A DNA stretch of 64,000 nucleotides. It comes from JAUIAI01 sp045106815. GTDB lineage: Bacteria > Pseudomonadota > Gammaproteobacteria > Burkholderiales > Burkholderiaceae_E. The stretch covers positions 281,438 through 345,437 of the forward strand of contig JBGCFG010000003.1 in the NCBI GenBank assembly GCA_045106815.1. Reading direction: 5' to 3'. The notes below the pieces were generated by a model. The model made no database searches. It was not told where the DNA came from and saw only the letters and a program-made list of their open reading frames with translations. How positions within the stretch are numbered: the first letter of the stretch is position 1; each line of letters starts with the position of its first letter. Both the position numbers and the translations under genes were made by a program. Shown piece by piece: positions 26,688 through 35,368 of this stretch.

Positions 26688-27089
26688 ATGACTGACACCC
26701 CAACGCCGCTGACCACGCAACAGATCAAGACGCTCAAAGCGCAAGCCCATCATTTGAATCCCGTTGTTATGCTGGGGGCCGCTGGGCTTGCTGACGCCGT
26801 GGTGCAGGAAATTGAAGGCGCGCTCACCGCTCACGGCCTCATCAAAATCAAGCTCGGCGGCGAAAACCGGGTCGAGCGGGCTGCGCTCATGGCAGAAATC
26901 TGCGCCCGGACCGGCGCTCAGCCCATACAGTCTATTGGCAAGGTCGGAGTAGTTTGGCGTGAAAAGCCGGAAAAATCCGCTGAAAACACCGAATTTGTGA
27001 CAAAACAAAAGGCCGGTGAACGTGCTGTTAAACGGTCACCGACCGCCAGCAAACCGCGAGCCCGAAGGGCAAAATCAACCCGCAAATAA
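26688..27089 (+). CDS. yhbY: YhbY-type CRM-domain RNA-binding protein
   Basis: A 133-residue protein whose first ~90 residues form a CRM domain: TTQQIKTLKAQAHHLNPVVM, LADAVVQEIEGALTAHGLIK, IKLGGENR and IGKVGVVWRE. The GxxG RNA-binding loop appears here as GGEN. E. coli YhbY associates with pre-50S ribosomal particles. The C-terminal ~40 residues are a Lys/Arg-rich tail. The ATG at 26688 is preferred to an upstream TTG at 26658, which has no relation to the domain. It is divergent from rlmE across about 140 bp, as is common for this neighbourhood. Confidence 0.92.
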   Translation: MTDTPTPLTTQQIKTLKAQAHHLNPVVMLGAAGLADAVVQEIEGALTAHGLIKIKLGGENRVERAALMAEICARTGAQPIQSIGKVGVVWREKPEKSAENTEFVTKQKAGERAVKRSPTASKPRARRAKSTRK

Positions 27090-27117
27090 GGGCCGCTCCT
27101 CCCGAGCTCGTACCCGA

Positions 27118-27594
27118 TTATTGGTAACGCACTGCGAGGATTTCATATTCGCGTGTTCCCCCGGGCGCCTGTACTTCAGCGATATCGCCAGACTCTTTGC
27201 TGATCAGAGCACGCGCTATCGGGCTGGTGACTGAGATCAGCCCGTCTTTAATACTAGCCTCGTCTTCGCCAACAATCTGGTAGGTCACTTTGTCGCCGCT
27301 CTCCTGATCTTCCAGATCAACCATCGATCCGAACACAACCCGGCCATCGGCATCGAGTTCGGCCGGATCAATAATCTGCGCATTAGACAGCTTGGACTCG
27401 ATTTCGGCAATTCGGCCTTCTACAAACCCCTGTTTCTCTCGCGCAGCATCATATTCAGCGTTTTCCGAAAGATCGCCCTGCGCGCGAGCCTCCGCAATCG
27501 CCTGAATCACTGACGGACGTTCAACCGATTTCAAGTTAGCGAGTTCATCGCGCAACAATTCGGCCCCACGAACAGTGATAGGAATGGTCGACAT
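27118..27594 (-). CDS. greA: Transcription elongation factor GreA
   Basis: GreA enters the RNA polymerase secondary channel and stimulates cleavage of backtracked transcripts. At 158 residues it has the N-terminal coiled coil with the tip residues in LSENAEYDAAREKQGFVEGR (the conserved acidic pair lies in this segment). The C-terminal FKBP-like domain follows (VVFGSMVDLED, YQIVGEDEA, ISVTSPIARALISKESGD). AGGA precedes the ATG. It lies downstream of carB on the same strand and converges with yhbY. Confidence 0.97.
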   Translation of the reverse strand: MSTIPITVRGAELLRDELANLKSVERPSVIQAIAEARAQGDLSENAEYDAAREKQGFVEGRIAEIESKLSNAQIIDPAELDADGRVVFGSMVDLEDQESGDKVTYQIVGEDEASIKDGLISVTSPIARALISKESGDIAEVQAPGGTREYEILAVRYQ

Positions 27595-27746
27595 GGCAAT
27601 CCTTTAGTAAATCGTGCCTTCAAAAAATGACAACGGACCGATAAGCCAGTGTTACTGGCGTCCGGTCCGCTCAACCGCCAGAATATATCGCAAAGCATCG
27701 GGCGGGCAAAGCCTGCGGGCATCTCTGGCTGGCGCCGGGCGGGCGT

Positions 27747-30700
27747 CTACCCCGCCAAACTGCGATGCAACTCCTGCACACTGTAGACATCCATTTTGCT
27801 TCGTTTCTGCATGCCTTCCACGACCGCTCGCGCACCCGCCGGTGTCGTGAAGCAGGCCACGCGCTGGGCCAGCGCAGTGGTGCGGATAGAGCGAGAATCA
27901 GTGACAGCATTGCGCCGGTCTTCCACTGTGTTGATCACCATCGCAATCTCGCCATTGATCAGCATATCAACCACATGAGGCCGGCCCTCAAGCACCTTGT
28001 TGACGCGCTTGACAGGTAAGTCAGCCGCCTGCAGCGCCTTCGCTGTACCCGAGGTGGCAAACAAACTGAAGCCAAGTTCGTGTAGCTGGCGGGCGGCCGG
28101 CAAGATGCCTTCTTTGTCGCTGTCGCGAACCGAAATAAACACGCCTCCCGACTCAGGCAGAGAAACGCTCGCCCCCATTTGGGACTTCATGAACGCCTCA
28201 CCAAAGCTCTTACCGACACCCATGACTTCGCCGGTGGACTTCATCTCAGGCCCCAGAATCGTATCGACACCGGGGAACTTGGTGAACGGGAAAACGGCCT
28301 CTTTGACGCTGTAGTAGCTGGGTGTGATTTCGGTGGTAACGCCTTGCTCATCAAGCGACCGGCCCGCCATACAACGTGCGGCAATCTTGGCAAGCGGCAG
28401 ACTGGTTGCTTTTGAAACATACGGGACAGTTCTGGACGCGCGTGGATTGACCTCAAGCACATACACGGTTGCATCTTCGGCATTGGCACTGCTTTTTTGA
28501 ATCGCAAACTGGACATTCATCAGTCCAATCACGCCCAGCGCCTTCGCCATTAAGCCTGTCTGGCGTTTGAGCTCATCGACAAGTGCCGTCGTTAGCGAAT
28601 ATGGAGGCAATGAGCAAGCCGAGTCACCCGAATGCACGCCGGCCTGCTCGATATGCTCCATGACACCGCCGATCAAGACTCGCTCGCCATCACAAATGCA
28701 GTCAACGTCCACTTCAATCGCATCATTGAGAAAGCGATCAAGCAATACTGGGCTGTCATCACTGACCTTAACCGCCTCACGCATGTAGCGCTCAAGATCG
28801 GTCTGCTCATGCACGATTTCCATCGCACGGCCACCCAGCACATAGCTTGGCCGCACAACGAGCGGATAGCCGATCTCTTCAGAAAGGCGCAGGGCTTCGG
28901 CTTCGGTTCGCGCCGTGCGATTGGGTGGCTGGCGCAGCTTCAATTCGTTAAGCAATTGCTGGAATCGTTCCCGGTCTTCGGCCATGTCGATTGACTCGGG
29001 CGATGTGCCGATGATGGGCACGCCGTTTGCCTCAAGCGCAAGCGCAAGTTTCAACGGCGTCTGCCCGCCAAACTGCACGATCACGCCTTCAGGCTTTTCA
29101 ATTTCGACCACTTCCAGCACGTCTTCGAGCGTCAAGGGCTCGAAGTACAGCCGGTCTGAGGTGTCGTAGTCGGTAGACACCGTCTCCGGGTTGCAGTTGA
29201 CCATGATGGTCTCAAAGCCGTCTTCTTTCAGCGCAAACGCTGCATGCACACAGCAGTAATCAAATTCAATTCCCTGCCCTATGCGGTTGGGCCCGCCACC
29301 GAGCACCATGATTTTGCGCTTGTCAGTCGGTTCCGATTCGTCTTGCTCTTCATAGGTGGAATAAAGATAGGCCGTGCTGGTCGCAAACTCCGCCGCGCAG
29401 GTATCGACTCGCTTATAAACCGGCCGTACGCCGAGACTGTGACGGTGCGCCCTGACCTGGGCCTCATCCGACTTCATCAGCCATGCCATGCGCCGATCGG
29501 AAAAACCCATGCGCTTGATGTAGCGCATCGTGACCGCATCAATCGACTCGAGCGATTCTTTTTCGAGCGCGAGTTCAACATTGACGATTTCTTCGATCTG
29601 CTCCAGAAACCACGGGTCAATACGGGTCAGGCGATTCACCTCGTCCAGATCAAGCCCCTGTGCAAACGCGTCACCGACATACCAAATGCGCGCAGGCCCA
29701 GGTTCACCAAGCTCCTTCTCCAGTTCCTGGCGGTCGGTGGTCATTTGATTCAGACCATCGACACCAGTTTCAAGGCCGCGCATGGCTTTTTGCAGACTCT
29801 CCTGAAAAGTGCGCCCGATAGCCATCACCTCACCGACCGATTTCATCTGCGTGGTCAAGCGTGAATCTGCCTGCGGAAACTTCTCAAACGCAAACCGCGG
29901 AATCTTTGTCACGACATAGTCGATTGTCGGCTCAAAGGATGCTGGCGTTGCGCCCCCGGTAATATCATTGGCGAGTTCGTCAAGCGTGAAGCCCACCGCG
30001 AGCTTTGCCGCAATCTTGGCAATGGGAAAACCCGTCGCCTTCGAAGCAAGTGCTGAGGAACGGGAAACGCGAGGATTCATCTCAATGACGATGAGCCTGC
30101 CGTTCTCGGGATTAACTGCAAACTGAACATTCGAGCCACCGGTCTCAACACCGATCTCGCGCAAAATCGCAATCGATGCATTGCGCATCAGTTGATATTC
30201 TTTGTCGGTCAGAGTCTGCGCGGGCGCAACTGTAATGCTGTCGCCCGTATGCACGCCCATTGGGTCCAGGTTTTCAATCGAGCAAACGATAATGCAGTTA
30301 TCGAGCCGATCACGTACCACCTCCATCTCGTACTCTTTCCAGCCGATCATGGATTCTTCAATGAGTAACTCATTGGTTGGCGATGCTTCTAGCCCGCGCC
30401 GGCAGATCATTTCAAATTCTTCGGCGTTATAGGCAATGCCGCCGCCACTGCCCCCAAGTGTGAAACTCGGGCGAATAATGACCGGAAAGCCAAGTCGTTT
30501 TTGCACATCCCAGGCATCGGCAAGGGAATGTGCGATACCCGAGCGCGCTGAATCAAGCCCGATACTGGTCATCGCCTGCTTGAATTTCAATCGGTCTTCA
30601 GCCTTGTCAATCGCTGCCGGCGAGGCGCCAATCAGTTGCACCCCATACTTGTTCAACACACCTTCACGATTCAAATCGAGCGCACAATTCAACGCCGTCT

Positions 30701-30977
30701 GCCCGCCCATTGTTGGCAGCACCGCATCAGGCTTTTCTTTGGCGATAATTCGTTCGACCACCTGCCAGGTGATGGGCTCAATATAAGTGCAGTCGGCCAT
30801 CTCCGGATCGGTCATGATGGTCGCCGGATTGCTATTGACCAGTATGACGCGGTAACCCTCTTCACGAAGTGCTTTGCACGCCTGTGCCCCCGAGTAATCA
30901 AACTCGCAGGCCTGACCAATAACGATCGGGCCAGCACCAAGTATCAGGATGGATTTCAGATCAGTACGCTTGGGCAT
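27747..30977 (-). CDS. carB: Carbamoyl-phosphate synthase large subunit CarB
   Basis: CarB makes carbamoyl phosphate from bicarbonate, ammonia passed from CarA, and two ATP, feeding pyrimidine and arginine synthesis. The 1076-residue protein shows two homologous ATP-grasp halves. The first starts MPKRTDLKSILILGAGPIVI and has FTLGGSGGG. The second starts KIMVLGGGPNRIGQGIEFDY and has PSYVLGGRAME. The C-terminal MGS-like allosteric domain begins at GGVFISVRDSDKEG. GAGG lies five bases before the ATG. It follows a lipoprotein gene, not carA directly, by 9 bp. Confidence 0.98.
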   Translation of the reverse strand: MPKRTDLKSILILGAGPIVIGQACEFDYSGAQACKALREEGYRVILVNSNPATIMTDPEMADCTYIEPITWQVVERIIAKEKPDAVLPTMGGQTALNCALDLNREGVLNKYGVQLIGASPAAIDKAEDRLKFKQAMTSIGLDSARSGIAHSLADAWDVQKRLGFPVIIRPSFTLGGSGGGIAYNAEEFEMICRRGLEASPTNELLIEESMIGWKEYEMEVVRDRLDNCIIVCSIENLDPMGVHTGDSITVAPAQTLTDKEYQLMRNASIAILREIGVETGGSNVQFAVNPENGRLIVIEMNPRVSRSSALASKATGFPIAKIAAKLAVGFTLDELANDITGGATPASFEPTIDYVVTKIPRFAFEKFPQADSRLTTQMKSVGEVMAIGRTFQESLQKAMRGLETGVDGLNQMTTDRQELEKELGEPGPARIWYVGDAFAQGLDLDEVNRLTRIDPWFLEQIEEIVNVELALEKESLESIDAVTMRYIKRMGFSDRRMAWLMKSDEAQVRAHRHSLGVRPVYKRVDTCAAEFATSTAYLYSTYEEQDESEPTDKRKIMVLGGGPNRIGQGIEFDYCCVHAAFALKEDGFETIMVNCNPETVSTDYDTSDRLYFEPLTLEDVLEVVEIEKPEGVIVQFGGQTPLKLALALEANGVPIIGTSPESIDMAEDRERFQQLLNELKLRQPPNRTARTEAEALRLSEEIGYPLVVRPSYVLGGRAMEIVHEQTDLERYMREAVKVSDDSPVLLDRFLNDAIEVDVDCICDGERVLIGGVMEHIEQAGVHSGDSACSLPPYSLTTALVDELKRQTGLMAKALGVIGLMNVQFAIQKSSANAEDATVYVLEVNPRASRTVPYVSKATSLPLAKIAARCMAGRSLDEQGVTTEITPSYYSVKEAVFPFTKFPGVDTILGPEMKSTGEVMGVGKSFGEAFMKSQMGASVSLPESGGVFISVRDSDKEGILPAARQLHELGFSLFATSGTAKALQAADLPVKRVNKVLEGRPHVVDMLINGEIAMVINTVEDRRNAVTDSRSIRTTALAQRVACFTTPAGARAVVEGMQKRSKMDVYSVQELHRSLAG

Positions 30978-30986
30978 GGTGCCTCA

Positions 30987-31811
30987 TTAATTGACCGTTT
31001 CGGGAGTAGCCAGATTGCGCGCTTCATTGAGCATCTGACGACCACGGGTTTCAGGAAATTCGACTAGAGCGCGCTCCATGTCGCGCGACAAATTGGAGTG
31101 ACGAACCATCGGCAAGCGCACAATTTCTTTGCCGTTACCACGCACGATGCGCTGGGCACCGCCAATCACCGTAAAGCTGCCGAGATAAGTGGTGTGGCCA
31201 TTGCGTACTTCAAAGCCGGGCGCATTGGCAAACTTCACTGTCGTCCGCTCACCATCTGCCAACGCTGACACTTCAAGCAAACGAGCGCTATGGAGTTTCC
31301 ATCGGCCTTCCGGCAATTCAGCAATCGCCGGCAAGTCTCGGGCCACCACTTCAAACGCCTTGAGTTTTAGCTTTGTCTCACCACACAACCGAGCCTCGCA
31401 ATCAAGTGCCACTGTTAGCTCGCGTTTTTCACCGGTTTTTTCAGCCTCAAAGGCTAGGGTTAGTGCCGAGCCCGATTGCAGGCCCGAGCCGCGCGTCATG
31501 CCCACACTGAGCACCAGCATCGCAGTCTTGGCGGCTTGCTCACGTTGCTTGGCCAGCCGCATGGCTTCCTCATCCATAAGCGATGCGCCGGCCGGCCCCG
31601 AATCCTGAATCAGAACACCGTCGCGAGTGTCGGCTCGTTCAATAGGTGCTGGTAATTGTCCTCGTTCAATATCGTCGACTGAGCGGGGTTGTAGGTATTG
31701 GCAAGCCGAAAGCGAGCCAATCACAAAAACCGCTGTCACGAAAGCCACAGCGCGCTCGATCAGCCCTTGCTGTCGGTTGCGATCAATTTGGTCACAAGAT
31801 CGAATGGACAT
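30987..31811 (-). CDS. Predicted lipoprotein of unknown function between carA and carB
   Basis: I do not recognise this 274-residue protein. It has a lipoprotein signal: a basic n-region (RNRQQGLIER), a hydrophobic stretch (AVAFVTAVFVIGSL) and the lipobox LSAC with Cys37. The rest is periplasmic-looking. A polar linker, a basic and Ala-rich helix (EAMRLAKQREQAAKTAMLVL), and a beta-rich region containing ALDCEARLCGETKLKLKAFE with two cysteines that could form a disulfide. The ATG at 31811 is chosen; a TTG at 31838 overlapping the carA stop as TTGA is possible. It sits 9 bp before carB, so the three genes probably share a transcript. Confidence 0.75.
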   Translation of the reverse strand: MSIRSCDQIDRNRQQGLIERAVAFVTAVFVIGSLSACQYLQPRSVDDIERGQLPAPIERADTRDGVLIQDSGPAGASLMDEEAMRLAKQREQAAKTAMLVLSVGMTRGSGLQSGSALTLAFEAEKTGEKRELTVALDCEARLCGETKLKLKAFEVVARDLPAIAELPEGRWKLHSARLLEVSALADGERTTVKFANAPGFEVRNGHTTYLGSFTVIGGAQRIVRGNGKEIVRLPMVRHSNLSRDMERALVEFPETRGRQMLNEARNLATPETVN

Positions 31812-31834
31812 GGCTTTAAGTCTCGTTAAAAACC

Positions 31835-33004
31835 TCAAGACTGCGAGGTGGCTTCGAGCGGCGCCTTACTCGTCATGAGTTCACAAAAACGATCAAACAG
31901 CGTGCGGATATCGTGCGGACCAGGGCTCGCTTCGGGGTGGCCCTGAAAACAAAACGCCGGTACGTCGGTACGCGCCAACCCTTGAACCGTGCCGTCAAAC
32001 AGCGACGTATGAGTCAGTCGCAAATTCTCCGGCAGGCTGTCCGAGTCAACCGCGAAGCCGTGGTTCTGGCTCGTAATGAAAACGCGGCCCGTGTCATGAT
32101 CTTTGACCGGATGATTCGCACCGTGGTGACCGTTTTTCATTTTCATCGTGCGTGCACCTGACGCCAGCGCCATGATTTGGTGGCCAAGGCAAATGCCAAA
32201 CAGCGGCATTTTTTTGGCCATCAGGGCCTGCGCTAACTCGATCGCATAGTCACAAGGTTCAGGGTCGCCAGGGCCATTCGAAAAAAAGACACCATCCGGT
32301 CCGTGCGCCATCACCTCGCTCAATGTGGCCTGAGCAGGCAACACGATGACTTCACAGCCGCGATCAGCCAGCAGACGCAAAATATTGCGCTTGACGCCAA
32401 AATCTAGCGCTACAACTTTGAAGCGCTTTGACGGTCCCGGCAAATGCCCTTCGCCTAGTACCCATGTGCCCTCAGTCCACTCGTAGGCCTCACTCACACT
32501 GACCTCTCGGGCCAGGTCAAGTCCGGCCAGGCCTCCAAAGGCCTTTGCCTGCTCAATCGCGCCGGCAACATCGATAGTTTGGCCCACCTCAGCCGCGACG
32601 AGACAACCGGCCTGCGCGCCTTTCTCTCGCAAATGACGCGTGAGTGCCCGGGTATCAAGACCGGCCATACCGACTGTGCCTGTGCGCGAAAGGTAACTCG
32701 ACAGATCACCCTCAGCCCGCCAGTTCGAAATTCGACGAGGGACATCCCGCACCAGCAAACCGGCCGCCTGAATCTGGGTGCTCTCCTCATCTTCAAGGGT
32801 AACGCCGGTGTTACCAATATGCGGATACGTTAAGGTGACAAGCTGGCGGCAATAACTCGGATCAGTCAGTATTTCCTGATAACCGGACATGGCCGTGTTG
32901 AACACCACTTCGCCAACCATTGAACCGGTGGCACCAATGGCGTAGCCGCAATAGGTCGTACCGTCTGCAAGGGCGAGCACGGCGGGTGGAAGAACGGGAA
33001 GCAA
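31835..33004 (-). CDS. carA: Carbamoyl-phosphate synthase small subunit CarA
   Basis: CarA is the glutamine amidotransferase subunit that releases ammonia for CarB. The N-terminal domain begins PPAVLALADGTTYCGYAIG and includes EVVFNTAMSGYQEILTDPSY. The class I glutaminase domain has the catalytic Cys in FGICLGHQIMALASG and the His/Glu in CFQGHPEASPGPHD. I choose the TTG at 33004: GGAG lies six bases upstream and the protein then begins MLPVLPPAVLALADG like its relatives. The GTG at 33043 would add 13 atypical residues. Length is 389 residues. Confidence 0.97.
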   Translation of the reverse strand: MLPVLPPAVLALADGTTYCGYAIGATGSMVGEVVFNTAMSGYQEILTDPSYCRQLVTLTYPHIGNTGVTLEDEESTQIQAAGLLVRDVPRRISNWRAEGDLSSYLSRTGTVGMAGLDTRALTRHLREKGAQAGCLVAAEVGQTIDVAGAIEQAKAFGGLAGLDLAREVSVSEAYEWTEGTWVLGEGHLPGPSKRFKVVALDFGVKRNILRLLADRGCEVIVLPAQATLSEVMAHGPDGVFFSNGPGDPEPCDYAIELAQALMAKKMPLFGICLGHQIMALASGARTMKMKNGHHGANHPVKDHDTGRVFITSQNHGFAVDSDSLPENLRLTHTSLFDGTVQGLARTDVPAFCFQGHPEASPGPHDIRTLFDRFCELMTSKAPLEATSQS

Positions 33005-33165
33005 TGGGGGCTCCGAAATCGCGGTCGGGACAAAGGACAGCACAAACGCCGGCGCAAACGCCGATGGCTATGGGTCGCAGGTCGGCCGTCTGGCAGCCGA
33101 CCATTTTTTAATCACCGAGATTGTAGCAGCCCCGACCGGTCCTACCGCGCGCCTGACACGGTGGT

Positions 33166-34413
33166 TTACACCGCCCCTTTGTCCTTTAAAGCGCTTTGCT
33201 GCTCAGGGGACACACCCAGCTCAGTCAGCACTTCCTCGGTATGCTCTCCGAGTGCTGGTCCCAGCCAGCGTGTTGCGCCCGGTGTTGCTGAAAATTTAGG
33301 CACCACACCTGGCACCGCAATGGGCGTACCGTCGGGCATCGCATGGCTTTCAATCATGCCCCTGGCCTCAAACTGTGCATCGGACGACCAATCGGCAGCG
33401 CTGTAAATACGGCTCGCCGGAACGTCAGCTTCGGCAAGCTGTGCAAGCCCTTCATCCAGCGTCTTGCTCGCCGTCCACTCGCTGATGGCTGCATCAAGCA
33501 TATCGGCCTGAGCGCTTCTGCCGGCGTTATCTGCGAGCGCAGGGTCGTCGGCCAGATCTGCTCGGCCTATCACGCCCATCAATCGCTTGTAAATTGAATC
33601 ACCATTAGCGCCAATCACCAGATGCCCACCGTCGAGGGTCGGATAGGTATTGGACGGCACGATGCCCGTGAGGTTTGTTCCCGTCCGCTCGCGAACGACG
33701 CCATAGCGCTCGTATTCGGGCAACGTACTTTCCATCGTGTTGAAGACCGCTTCATACAAGGCGACATCAACAATCTGGCCTTCGCCGGTTTCGTGCCGAT
33801 GATGCAATGCCGCCAGGCCACCGATCACAGCATGCAGTGCGGCGATAGTGTCGCCAATTGAGATGTTCATTCGCACAGGTGGCCGGTCGGGAAAGCCGGT
33901 CACATAGCGCATTCCTCCCATTGACTCGGCAATCGACCCGAACCCCGGGCGCTCGCGGTATGGGCCGGTTTGCCCGTACCCCGACAAGCGCACCAGGATC
34001 AGCCCGGGGTTATCTTTGCGCAAGGTTTCAAAGTCCAGCCCCCATTTTTCGAGCGCGCCGGGACGAAAGTTCTCAATGATGATGTCGCAACGAGCGGCCA
34101 GTTGACGCACGATGTCCGCGCCTTCTGGTTGCCGTAAGTCAACGGTGATGGATCGCTTATTCCTAGCCTGGACATACCACCAGAGCGACGTGCCTTCAGG
34201 GTCGTCGGGATGGAGCTTGCGCCACTTTCGCAAAGGGTCGCCGCCGCTCGAACCATCGCGCGGCGGCGGCTCCACTTTGATAACGTCGGCGCCAAAATCA
34301 CCAAACAATCGGGCAGCAAACGGGCCGGCGATTAGTTGGCCAAGTTCCAGCACGCGAACACCTGATAAACAACCGGGCGTTGGCATTTGGGCCGATGGTG
34401 AAGCACTACTCAT
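33166..34413 (-). CDS. CaiB/BaiF (class III) CoA-transferase
   Basis: A 415-residue class III CoA-transferase, which moves CoA between acyl-CoA thioesters and free acids through an aspartyl-CoA thioester. The family N-terminus is clear: GVRVLELGQLIAGPFAARLF then DFGADVIKVEPP. RNKRSITVDLRQPEG and LSGYGQTGPYRERPGFGSIA follow. The region VRMNISIGDTIAALHAVIGG contains the likely catalytic Asp. The substrate cannot be deduced; succinyl- or glutaryl-CoA type reactions are possible. GGA lies before the ATG. It is separate from carA upstream (160-bp gap) and follows recR on the same strand. Confidence 0.92.
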   Translation of the reverse strand: MSSASPSAQMPTPGCLSGVRVLELGQLIAGPFAARLFGDFGADVIKVEPPPRDGSSGGDPLRKWRKLHPDDPEGTSLWWYVQARNKRSITVDLRQPEGADIVRQLAARCDIIIENFRPGALEKWGLDFETLRKDNPGLILVRLSGYGQTGPYRERPGFGSIAESMGGMRYVTGFPDRPPVRMNISIGDTIAALHAVIGGLAALHHRHETGEGQIVDVALYEAVFNTMESTLPEYERYGVVRERTGTNLTGIVPSNTYPTLDGGHLVIGANGDSIYKRLMGVIGRADLADDPALADNAGRSAQADMLDAAISEWTASKTLDEGLAQLAEADVPASRIYSAADWSSDAQFEARGMIESHAMPDGTPIAVPGVVPKFSATPGATRWLGPALGEHTEEVLTELGVSPEQQSALKDKGAV

Positions 34414-34436
34414 GGGTCATTCCTTTCATTTCGGGG

Positions 34437-35033
34437 TTAGCGCCGATCACGCATGGCCTGGGCAATCGCGCTGGCGTCCACATACTCCAATTCACTGCCG
34501 ACCGGCACGCCTCTGGCCAGGCGCGTTACCGTTAGGCCACGCGCCGTAAGTAACTCCTGAACGTAGTGGGCTGTCGCCTCTCCCTCTTGAGTAAAGTTGG
34601 TTGCCAGAATCACCTCTTTCACCTTGCCATCATCCGCGCGGGCAACCAATTGGTCGAGGCTGATGTCATCAGGGCCGATGCCATCGAGTGGCGACAATCG
34701 ACCCATCAGAACAAAGTAGCGGCCATCAAAGGACAGCGTTTGCTCAACGACGGCTTGATCTGCCGGGGATTCCACCACACACAAGAGATCGTCGCGCCGT
34801 TTGGGCGACTGGCAGGTTTCACAGACGGGCTGGTCGGTCAGCGTATTGCAAAGACTGCAATGACTGATTCGCTCAAGTGCCTGCTGCAGCGCTTCGCTTA
34901 GATGCCCGGCTGCCTCGCGGTCGCGCTGCATGAGGTGATAGGCAAAACGTTGAGCGGTTTTGACGCCTACGCCAGGAAGTCGCCGCAAAGCGGCCACCAG
35001 CGTTTCAAGGGCAGCAGGGGTTGCAGCGGCCAA
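34437..35033 (-). CDS. recR: Recombination mediator protein RecR
   Basis: RecR acts with RecO/RecF to load RecA at gaps. The 198-residue protein has the helix-hairpin-helix region LRRLPGVGVKTAQRFAYHLM, a four-Cys zinc motif (CSLCNTLTDQPVCETC), and a Toprim domain beginning LLCVVESPADQAVVEQ and ending in TRLARGVPVGSELEYVD. The start is TTG two bases after the ybaB stop, indicating coupling. The dnaX-ybaB-recR order is a standard bacterial operon. Confidence 0.97.
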   Translation of the reverse strand: MAAATPAALETLVAALRRLPGVGVKTAQRFAYHLMQRDREAAGHLSEALQQALERISHCSLCNTLTDQPVCETCQSPKRRDDLLCVVESPADQAVVEQTLSFDGRYFVLMGRLSPLDGIGPDDISLDQLVARADDGKVKEVILATNFTQEGEATAHYVQELLTARGLTVTRLARGVPVGSELEYVDASAIAQAMRDRR

Positions 35034-35035
35034 CG

Positions 35036-35362
35036 TTAGAACGGTAGCTTAAAGCCGGGCGGCAGGCCCATCCCGGAGGTCATTTTGCCCATCCGTTCCT
35101 GGGCGGTGCTTTCAGCGCGGCGCAAACCATCATTGATTGCAGCAACCACCAGATCTTCAAGCATCTCTCGGTCATCTTCAAAAAGACTTGGGTCAATCTC
35201 GAGGCCACGAATTTCATTGCGGCAGGTCAGGCTCACCTTGACCAGGCCGGCGCCGGACTCGCCGGTTACTTCAACATTGGCCAACTCCTCCTGGGCCTTG
35301 GCCATGTTTTCCTGCATCTGCTGCGCCTGCTTCATCAGGCCGGCAAGTTGTCCTTTCATCAT
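35036..35362 (-). CDS. ybaB: YbaB/EbfC nucleoid-associated protein
   Basis: A 108-residue YbaB/EbfC protein, a small dimeric DNA-binding factor. The family layout is present: an N-terminal Met/Gln-rich helix (GLMKQAQQMQENMAKAQEEL), then a beta sheet with EVTGESGAGLVKVSLTCRNE, and a C-terminal helix with MLEDLVVAAINDGLRRAEST. The Gly/Met-rich end (MGKMTSGMGLPPGFKLPF) is typical. It lies 6 bp after dnaX and 2 bp before recR. Two consecutive ATG codons make the start ambiguous by one residue. Confidence 0.95.
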   Translation of the reverse strand: MMKGQLAGLMKQAQQMQENMAKAQEELANVEVTGESGAGLVKVSLTCRNEIRGLEIDPSLFEDDREMLEDLVVAAINDGLRRAESTAQERMGKMTSGMGLPPGFKLPF

Positions 35363-35368
35363 GATGAT

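Noticed and set aside
29244..29864. 206-codon plus-strand frame antisense to carB
   Set aside because: Mirror frame of a strongly conserved enzyme; composition is rich in His/Arg as expected for an antisense shadow.
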